Shown here one piece after another: positions 10,443-20,000 of a stretch of 22,898 nt of DNA. Both the position numbers and the translations under genes were made by a program. The notes under the pieces were generated by a model. The model was given only the letters and a program-made list of their open reading frames with translations, ran no database searches and was not told the origin of the DNA. Every line of letters starts with the position of its first letter. Position 1 is the stretch's first letter. This DNA comes from Saccoglossus kowalevskii (lineage: Eukaryota > Hemichordata > Enteropneusta > Harrimaniidae): assembly GCF_000003605.2 (NCBI RefSeq), contig NW_003154747.1, positions 71,568 to 94,465 of the forward strand, read 5' to 3'.

Positions 10443-11986
10443 TACATATAGTAAAAATTAATCAAAGTTAAACTGTAAATAGCTCCTGTGTGATCAGAGC
10501 ATGTATTATAAAGGTATAACTTTGCCTAATAAGTGAATGTAATTGCTTGTAGGTCAATCCATCAATAAAATTAATCAAGATGTCTGAGAATCTATGACAT
10601 ACTGTATATGGAAATGTATGATTTTGATATGGGCATTTTGAAAAACATGCAAGGACACTATACTTGTAAACAAAGGGCACTAATGAGGCACTCTATGAAT
10701 GAGGTATTTCTAGAGGTCGGGGTTTGTCTCCTCTGCAGTTGGAAAATTTTTGCTTTGATTTTCTTATGGGTTTTTTTCCCAATGCGACTTAATTTCACTT
10801 GTTTTTTTTAATTCTTGGTAATTAGTGTCATTAGCGATGGAGTAGTAAAAACAGCAATTAACCTCAGTGCAGCAAATCGGGATAGATCTTCCTGACGCAA
10901 TGGGCAAATTTCGTAATTTTCGCTGACAAGTAAAATCTGCTAAATTAAACCTACGTGAACATGTAAAGTAACAACAGATTGTTTCCTTGACAGATTCTTG
11001 AAATTAAATCATCAAAATAGTACAACTAAAAAGTCTGTACAACATATCTAGAACAAATAAATAAAAACATCGTAGTTTAATGTTCGTCCGGACTTTGAGC
11101 CCTTGAAAGTAAGTGAACCAGTCCATTTGTGAGACATGCTTTTGATACCAACCGAAGATCGAGATCGACCCGACACAAAACTATCGCCATTTTGTCTTCC
11201 TTATACCTCGTTTGACAAAAACAAAAAACTCGCATATTTACTATTTGTTTAATGAGTGCATAAATAAACACTAAGTAAAATAGGAATCAACTGCTTTGTT
11301 TTATTTGAGTAAGATGGAAACCATGTGAAAACAAATGTGAAACATTACTGTCTGCTTGAGGAGAAGACACTGGGAGTCGTGTGCAAAGAGATTGTTTACA
11401 AATTAGATCACATTGGAAGTGCTTTCAGTCACATTGTGTAGCTCCAATGCGTAAAATAGAAAATTTATATCTTGAATAAAACTGACAAACTTCCTTGCTG
11501 TTGCTGTCGGGTGTCTGCCTTATCCATGGATTAAGCGTAGATGTGAGGATTCAGCTTTCTTTTTCTCTGCTCGTGGCGTCGCAATAGCGGTGAAGGTCAG
11601 TACTGGGTTGAACCGACAGCCATGGCCACTATATTTTGAATGATCATAAATAATTTTTGAACCCAATAGTAGTGATCACTGTGATTATTATACAAATTTC
11701 TTGCAAAGTCTGGAACGATACTGAAAAAAAATCGTTGATTTCCTTTTATATTCATGCTTGAAAGTAGGCCGAAGTATCTGCAGGTGAATACGCGGCTATT
11801 GTCTAAGCGACACAGGCCCGAAGAGGAACACTGTACATGTAACCAGCACATTTACGAATCAAGATTGGCAGAAAGTTGTACGGCATCTGTCTTCGATTTT
11901 GTCTATTGATGAATATGACGCACAAAGTGAAATTGAACTTGCGTTCATGAAAATCGGAAAGGGTACTGCTTTTTCGTCAAACTGAA

Positions 11987-12022
11987 AAAATGGCCACGTC
12001 ACTCTTGTAACTGCGCATGCGT
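11987..12022 (-). promoter_or_regulatory. YY1/CRE/NRF-1-like motif cluster, possible NDUFAF1 promoter
   Basis: Within 40 bp: AAATGGCC (YY1-like), CCACGTCA (11994-12001; TGACGTGG on the minus strand, a CREB/ATF or UPRE-type core) and TGCGCATGCG (12012-12021), a near-perfect NRF-1 palindrome. NRF-1 controls many nuclear genes for respiratory-chain proteins, which suits NDUFAF1. The cluster is about 2.8 kb upstream of the NDUFAF1 ATG and would need a non-coding first exon. It could also serve CHP1 about 2 kb away. Confidence 0.35.
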
Positions 12023-12119
12023 ACTCCCCAAACTCGCATACATTTGATGTTTTTAGTCGTATCTGCTCAAATAACATCCATCATGATATAATAAATCATT
12101 ATATACTAAAATTCCCAAA

Positions 12120-12444
12120 TTTGCAGACCTTCAAATGAAATATTACCTTTTTTTTTTTGCGACAGAATACGTTATTGCAATATGCAAATTAGGCTACTCA
12201 ACTTAGTCAAATATTTGTTAAGAAACTTTAAAGACTCTAAGTTATAAATTAATAATGCAATAATTGACTAATTAATATGCATGGAATTGCACCAAAATCT
12301 AATCAGCGCATCTACTCATCATATATTAGCTGTGTGCTAAATTTCATTTGAATTGAAATTGTAGATCTTGAGTTATCAGTGGAACAAATTTTAGTCACAG
12401 AGTCACAGACACCAGTACCACATAAGCTCCGTTTCACGGGAGCT
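12120..12444 (+). repeat. Fragment of a second dispersed repeat
   Basis: The right end has GAGTTATC, a gtcacaga direct repeat and then AGCTCC/GGAGCT arms (12425-12430 and 12439-12444) around GTTTCACG, followed by an A-run. This arrangement resembles the end of a non-autonomous invertebrate repeat. The left boundary is uncertain. Confidence 0.4.
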
Positions 12445-13907
12445 AAAAAAACACCTTGTCAGCACTTCTCTTTTCTGAACAGACACACATACACAATGTA
12501 ATGCACTACACATTGTGAATCACTACACTTAACACCAAATCTAATTTGTTTAATATATGAATATATATAATTGTTATACATGTTTGTACTGCTGCAGTGT
12601 TTATATACACTCCAAACAATTTTACACCCTCACAAAATTTGCAATTTTGTTATTTCAATTTTTGTTGCTTGTGTATATGTTGCATACTTTTTCTATTTTT
12701 GCTACTTATTGATTTCTAATATCAATAATGATATATTGATCTATCTCAGAAAGTATGAATAGAAAAAATTATATATTATGTCAAAAATACAAACTGCAAA
12801 ATCTTCAAAATTGGGAAATGTGGATACCGTAGTCAAATTCCTCTCTTCTCACACACACAGCTATAGTACAGCACCTGTGCTGACAGCTTTGCGTGTGTCT
12901 GAATGGTTGTGTGCATGGTGCATCGTTTTCATTGGTTATAGAAGACAAGTGAGGGTATTTGAAGCAAATACAAGACCTCCCTGGGAAAAACAACGGGGGA
13001 TAATGTAATAATTGAGTGTAGTCAGAATTAACCTGCTTTGTAGTATACATTGTACATCATATGCAAACTGACAGTATTAAATACTGACTATATACATTAT
13101 TTTTGCACGAAAGAAAACCACAAATATTATGATTTTAGGTGTGATTTATTGCATTTACGCTGATGCCTGGCAAGTGGCAATGACGAATGCGTCACCTGTT
13201 CAATCTGTATGTGCTAATGCAGCAAAGAATGTGCATGTTCCTCTTGCTGAGTTTCTCGCGAAATGTGCTATAATATTACCGTAACATTTTTGGCAAAATA
13301 ATTATTATATTTTTATATATACCAGGTTAAACCAGCAACCAGTATAAACAGTGCTGACAGTCGTATAATCTTGATTCATATATATTGAATGCAGTTTATT
13401 CCCGGATAAGCAATGGCTTTGAACAGTCAATCATATGGATTCAGACTAGACTTAGAAATAAAAGTAACACATACAACTACTGAACTAGCTGAAAAAGCGA
13501 GACATAATCGATCGAACATACAACTTCACTACGTAGAGTCATAATATTTAACTGGTACCAAGATAAATCAAGATGTTTTCCAACAAAAAATACCAAAAAA
13601 TCATACATACCAATAATATCCGACGTGACCCCACGATAGCCCTACAGTAATCCCACAGTTCAAAGCGACAATACTCCCTAACACTATACTGATTATGATG
13701 TTTAAGAAGTTGTAATTAATATGGAATTTATATATCAAATTATGACTACTTAATAAAAGCTGATCATCATATTGTTCTTTATGTAGATCTAAATAAACAC
13801 AATATTTTAGCGTTTGCGAATCCAAATCTGAACACTCATATACACAAAAGACTGTGTACAAACTATGTTTTGCAGCTTAGGGAGTCTAAAGGTCAGGGTT
13901 CGCTGTA

Positions 13908-13943
13908 CCGGAAAAAGAAAAAGACCGGATTCACTATTTATAG
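13908..13943 (+). promoter_or_regulatory. Candidate CHP1 core promoter
   Basis: Two ETS-type cores (CCGGAA at 13908-13913 and CCGGAT at 13925-13930) precede a TATA-like TATTTATAG (13935-13943), about 90 bp upstream of the CHP1 ATG. Initiation about 30 bp downstream would leave a 5' UTR of roughly 60 nt. A TTTACAG at 14004-14010 could instead be a splice acceptor for a remote non-coding exon. Confidence 0.3.
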
Positions 13944-14031
13944 TTGCGTTTTTATTTTTGTCTCTATTGTACAGGACTTACGGTGGTTTGTATTCCCATT
14001 TGATTTACAGGGGAGTACAACTACGCGTGAA

Positions 14032-14098
14032 ATGGGTTCCAGATCATCTTTACTTTTGAGGGATGAAGAAATTGAAGAGATACGAAGAACAACAGGAT
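14032..14098 (+). CDS. CHP1: CHP1 exon 1 (myristoylation signal)
   Basis: Encodes MGSRSSLLLRDEEIEEIRR and TTG plus one base of Phe23. Donor gtaagt at 14099. The first helix, LRDEEIEEIRR, matches the family. Confidence 0.94.
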
Positions 14099-17000
14099 GT
14101 AAGTTTGTGAAATTTTAAAATGAACGTGTCTGTTTTGTCAAGGAATAGCTGTGGGTCCATATCTATCCTTGTGTCGGTCTTTAGTCTTTGTGATGGTATT
14201 ATAGTCATTTCTGATAAATTTTGCGTCATTAAATTTTATTTTTATCGACACAGAAGAACTATGGTTATGCTTGGGTAACACATATATATATAATTTCCTC
14301 TTTTTTTACAGTCAGAGAAATGGTTAATGTGCCACGACGAATATCAATAGTACATTCGTTGTCTTTTAGTTAAGATTTTTTTGCAGACTTACAAAAAGCA
14401 CGCCATTTTATGTTAATTACCAACGACAAAAGATCACTTGCGGGTCACAGGACGCGGTCACTGACCTCTACCGGATGCCATCAATACGTAACACATAACG
14501 TAAGAAATGGACATATAAATAAACTCAATGCATATGCATACCCCTAAATTAAAACCATTTCGATACGGCGTTCTAAATTAAAACCATTTCGATACGGCGT
14601 TCTAAACTAAAACCATTTCGATACGGCATTCTAAAATAAAATCATTTCGATACGGCATTCTAAATTAAAACCATTTCGATACGGCATTCTAAACTAAAAC
14701 CATTTCGATACGCCATTCTAAACTAAAACCATTTCGATACGGCATTCTAAACTAAAACCATTTCGATACGGCGTTCTAAAATTAAAACCATTTCGATACG
14801 GCGTTCTAAATTAAAACCATTTCGATACGGCATTCTAAACTAAAACCATTTCGATACGGCATTCTAAAATAAAATCATTTCGATACGGCATTCTAAATTA
14901 AAACCATTTCGATACGGCATTCTAAACTAAAACCATTTCGATACGGCATTCTAAACTAAAACCATTTCGATACGGCATTCTAAACTAAAACCATTTCGAT
15001 ACGGCGTTCTAAAATTAAAACCATTCCGATACGGCATTCTAAACTAAAACCATTTCGATACGGCATTCTAAACAACCTCGTCCCGTCAGTGCCGTCACTG
15101 GTTAACCCTGTCACGTAAAACGGGGGTCCAGTTGACTGGGGTCCAGTTGTCTCGGGGTCCAGTTGTGTGGGGTCCAGTTGTCTGGGGTCCAGTTGTCTTG
15201 GGGTCCAGTTGTCCAGTTACCTTTTCATATAGTACGCAGCAGAAACCCACCAATCGATATGTTTATTAAACATTCATCAGCGCGAAAAACAGTGACAAAA
15301 ATTATCTGTTTGAAGTTGTTTTCCCACGGGATTTAGCTCACTAAACCGTACGTAACTCTAGTGACAACCATTTTCTTGAGGTCGAACAAGGACAAAATTA
15401 TTTTGCTAAATTACTTTGCTTTCCCTCGGAAAGTAAAACAGCAAAATCACCAGGTAATGGTCGTTGGCTACTATTAGTATTTTGCTATGGACGTCATGGT
15501 ATTGTGGTAAGTGTCTGTTTACATGTTGAATTCTTACGCCACCATGCAACCCATATTTGCAAAATGGTAAAAGTGAAGAGAGTGTACATTTCACACCGCT
15601 GGCCTGTATAACTGACCTGACTGGAAATCAAAATAAATATTCTAATTTTAGTAAAACAAAAATAACTTTAGAAGATAATTACATGCTATTGGTCACTCAA
15701 GAACACGTTGATATGTTATGTCATTATTATTTTACATGTAATCGAAAAAATATTCTGATACTGGCACCTCAAGTAAAAATATTGGGAAGACAGCAAAATG
15801 GGCGACATACCGGTACTACAGTTATTCCACACATATGAAACATGTTATCTATTTTATATTTAGTACTAACATTTTCTGCTCAAAGTAGTATAGTCAAGAT
15901 AAGTAATGCCTCTCAAGAGATTCAATAATTTCACTGTTTTTAGATGGATTTAAACATATACCGTAGTCAATGACATGGGTTGACTTGTAGATAAACACTC
16001 CAGTACTATCTTTATATCTAACTTATATCTAACAAACTAGCATAACTCGTCAGACATAATACAACACATGTCAAACTGCCATAATCCAAAAAGAAAAATA
16101 ATGTTTTCATCAATGCCAAAAATTACCTTTTGACTAAAATTGTACCTACGGGTAACTTTAAACTGGATCATTGACTTTGACTTCAGGCTCCAACTTCGCC
16201 CAAGTAAGAGTTTAAAGTCATCGTGAGAATAATTCACTGGACAATGTTGCAATTTACATCGCTGTTTTGCTAAGAACATTGATACATGTATGGAAACCAC
16301 AATGCATTCAATATTACCGGTATTGAATTCATGGACATGCACATCAAATTGTTGCATTATATTACCTGTATTGATAAAGTAAGATTTGTTGAAATAAAAC
16401 CATAACAAATTGCAAATCGCAAAAATATATTCATTCTCGGATAATTCGTCATAAAAAGAATCAATAAAAATATAGCATATTTTCAGATAAAATCAAAAGG
16501 TACCTCAAGTAACATATGAGGGAAAAACTAAAATATGTACCGGAATTCAAAAAGACAAGCCCAGAATGCATTATTCCCATAAACAAGCACTGCAACAGTT
16601 TGATGATGGTAATTTTGTGAATACAGCTAGGATTTCTAATTTTTTTTAAATTTATATGCAATCTGCTATTTTATGTGAATTCTATCCAACAACCGAGCCA
16701 AGTGTTCAGTCGCACATAACTTTGCACATGCCAAGGATGGTCAGGGTCCAAGAAAAGGGCCCAAAGAGGTCTTTTTTCAGCTTGTACCAGAGCATTCAGA
16801 CAAAGTTTTCTTGACTTGTGCTGCCGACTCGCATGTGCCAAGAGCATTCGTCTGAATGCAGTATCAGAGCCTGTACAAGGACTATGCGTTGTCACTTTAT
16901 AAATGGTTACTAGTGAACAATAATTCGGCTTCAGTAAAATGCTATCATGTAATCTTAGCATATAATGCTACATGTATATGTAGTCATAATGATAATCCAA

Positions 17001-20000
17001 TTTTTTTTCTTCCAGTTTCACATAACCAAATAATAAGGCTTTACCACCGCTTCAATAGTCTTGATAAGAGTAATAATGGTTTTCTAAGGTAAGGCTAGTA
17101 CCGGTACATTTTATTTACCTCCGATATATACCAATAGTATGAGAATGTATTTGTGACACATTTTGCAGGTCTTCACTTGTTATTTATATTCCACTACAGT
17201 GAAAGCTGTATTTAAGTTATACTGTCTGCAAAATTTAGTTGAAATGTTGGGTAACTTGGCCAAAATATGTCTGAAAGTTATGATGTTCACGTCTTCACAT
17301 TAATCAATCCCTTCATGCATTGCAATTCAAATTCTGCTTCGGTTTTTAAACACAGCTAACCTAAAAGTACACACATTATGGTTGCAGTTGGCTTAGTTGT
17401 AGTGGTAACACAAGTAAAATAGGCATCCTATAAATTCACATGGAATATTGATTTTGTAAGTTAATGTAACGGAGAATCCCATGTGTGAAATGTTGGTTAT
17501 TAGCAAGGCAGATAGATATCTTGCGCTTGCCACAACTGCTACATTTATTACTGTACACATTATATTACTCAACATGTCAAAGGCTTCAAACAAAATTTAA
17601 GACCTCCTAGGCCAAAAAAAACTATTTGTTTCTTGTGTGTGCTCAGTTGAAAAGTTTCCTTTCACAACTTTTTGTTTTTGTTTCTATCAAAATTCAGTGA
17701 AAGTGAAATAAAAAATGGCAATAGAAAAAAATAGTCTCTAGGACCAGGAAATCTTTATTTTAGCCTAAACCTGATTTATTTTGTAATTTTCTTGTATGTA
17801 ATATTTTAACATTACGAAACAAGGTTAGAATATCAATTTACTTTTTGCCTGGTAGTTCTAAATATTTGCTTTAGAAAATTATAGAAATGTGTTCAGTATA
17901 CTCACATGTACATTTTGCTTCTATTCATGGTATTGCTCAGCTCTTCCTAATAACAATTTATTTTCCTCTCTCAGTCGTGAAGATTTTTTGAGAATTCCTG
18001 AACTTGCAATCAACCCACTTGGGGACAGAATTATCCATGCCTTTTTCGGGGAAACCCATGATTCAACGTTAAATTTTAAGCAGTATGTAAAAGTGTTAGC
18101 TACTTTTAGACCAGTCAAAGATGGCAGTGACAATAGATTGAATAGCCGTGAAGAAAAACTGAAATGTAAGTAGCCTGTTGTTGATTGTGTTTTGTCATAA
18201 CATTTGTGGTATCATACATGTAATGTTGAATACTTTGAGATAACTATGTTGTGCCATTTTAGATAATGCTGATCAATGAAGGAATTTTAGCGCAATTTCA
18301 ATTACAAATCACCTTGTGATAATAGAATTTCTATTGAATTAGTAAAATACATGTAGTCGATAAATGAGCTAAAATTGCATGCTAGACGTGTTTTATAGTA
18401 GTTGTTGACTGGTAAATTTCAATATCCAATTATGATTTTAAATAACAGTATGTCTAAAACAAGAAAATGTCTTGAAAGATTGATAGTGATTTTGAAAAAT
18501 AGAAAAACAAGTAACAATTGCCTTTTTTAATAAGATTACCCCTGATTAGAAACATTATTATCAATAGTGTAACCTCATAGAAGTTATAGGGTTGTCCTTT
18601 GGCTATAGTTACAAAGAAAAGATAAATAAATATCTGCAAATGTTGTAAATAAAACAGAAATCCTCTTGCTCACACCCACCAGCAGATTAAAATGTTTTTG
18701 TGTGGTTCATATTTGCTGGTTGGCGTTATTGCTTGATGTACCGACTCATGGGACATTAGACAATGAAATGTTTGACATAATTGAGCTCTTTGAAAAGTCA
18801 CCTTTCACACAAAAGAAACAAACTACGACCCTCATTTTTTCCCCTTATTTTTTTTTGACTATTTTGATCATTACTTATTGACTGAGAGGGACTGTGGGCT
18901 AACCAAATAAACACCATTATTTTTTTTCTAAAATATTTACATTTTGTATGTTTTTATTTGGACATTTCTGTTATTACCTACCGTACAGCTCTTGTCAATA
19001 TGCTCCTGTACAAATTCCTATAAATTATGATATTGCTATGATAGAATATACCTGGTAGGTAGGAGTACATTGTACATGTAAACCATGAGTACAACACACA
19101 AATATTAGTTTCTTATTGCGTGAGTGTTTATTTTCAGTTGCTTTCAAAATGTATGATGTAGACCACAATGATAAAATATCTCGAGAGGAATTGTTATTGG
19201 TATTACAAATGATGGTTGGTGCTAATATATCTGAAGAACAGTTAGGATGCATAGCAGATAGAACTATACAGGAAGCTGATAATGATAATGACGGTCTCAT
19301 TTCATTTGAAGAATTTCAAAAGGTACATAGTGTTTATCTTAGTATATCAGCAACAGTTTTAGTTTCATCGCACCATGGATTATAATCAAAGGAAACATTG
19401 TTTATATTATCTAGCTGTCAAATTTTGTTCTCATAATTTTTCTTCTTAATTATCATTGTCAACTTTTGTTACTTCTCAGAAAACACACAATTTTGTTCAA
19501 AGCTGATACAAGGACAAGTCGTAATGACATACATATGCCCATCAATTTCATCTATCGTCTGAGTGAAAAAACACATTCAAAATTAAAACAAAAAGAGAAC
19601 ATATTTTGACATTCTAAACATTAAATTATAGTGATCAATAAAATAGAGAAATAATTAAAAAAAAACGACATAACACAGTTACTAAATAAATGACTGCTGC
19701 GTGGAAATAAATTTGTTGTAATGGGTGAACGCATCGGGTCATGACTGGGACAAGTGCGTGAATGGCTGAGTTTAATTGGATAACAAAAATAATTGAGAGC
19801 AACTCACATACAGACAAATTCAGAGTGGATTTAGCGTGAATTTCATAATTATGACATATTAAAAAAATACATTGACAGCCCAAACCCGGATTCTTATTCC
19901 ATAAATTATTACGCAGATCAAGCTGCAAGTAAAGGCAACAAAGGTGTGAATTCAACATTCAGCACCAATTATCGAACAATTCAGACACTTTTAGCCTGCG

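Larger units (their letters stand above)
9206..14031. other. Divergent intergenic region between NDUFAF1 and CHP1
   Basis: No protein-coding exon is recognised. It must contain both promoters and any non-coding 5' exons. Visible contents are two CA microsatellites and a 21-bp duplication (10015-10442), scattered YY1, CRE and NRF-1-like motifs (11185-12022), part of a dispersed repeat (12120-12444), and ETS/TATA-like motifs close to CHP1. Small open frames (10468-10811, 11077-11271, 11597-12077, 12571-13050, 13601-13861) have no recognisable domains. Confidence 0.6.

Noticed and set aside
11077-11271. Minus-strand ORF around MAIVLCRVDLDLR
   Set aside because: The ATG sits in a YY1-like motif, but the frame is short, matches nothing and has no convincing donor.
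11543-11606. Pyrimidine-rich leader followed by a gtcagt donor, as a CHP1 5' exon
   Set aside because: The donor is weak and nothing links it to the CHP1 coding exon; RNA evidence would be needed.
13870-14031. N-terminal extension of CHP1 upstream of MGSR
   Set aside because: The frame is open but contains no ATG before 14032; the apparent start is TTG, and an extension would remove the myristoylation signal.
14296-14310. Strong T-rich splice acceptor in CHP1 intron 1
   Set aside because: No matching exon with an open frame and donor follows; probably cryptic.
14544-15073. CRISPR-like array (29-bp repeats)
   Set aside because: The units are directly tandem with no unique spacers, and the locus is inside an animal intron.
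16037-16408. 123-residue minus-strand open frame in CHP1 intron 1
   Set aside because: No recognisable domain, composition like translated AT-rich DNA, no supporting splice sites.
16671-16961. 96-residue minus-strand open frame with less AT-biased residues
   Set aside because: It looked more protein-like than most, but matches no family I know and has no clear exon borders; a protein search would settle it.
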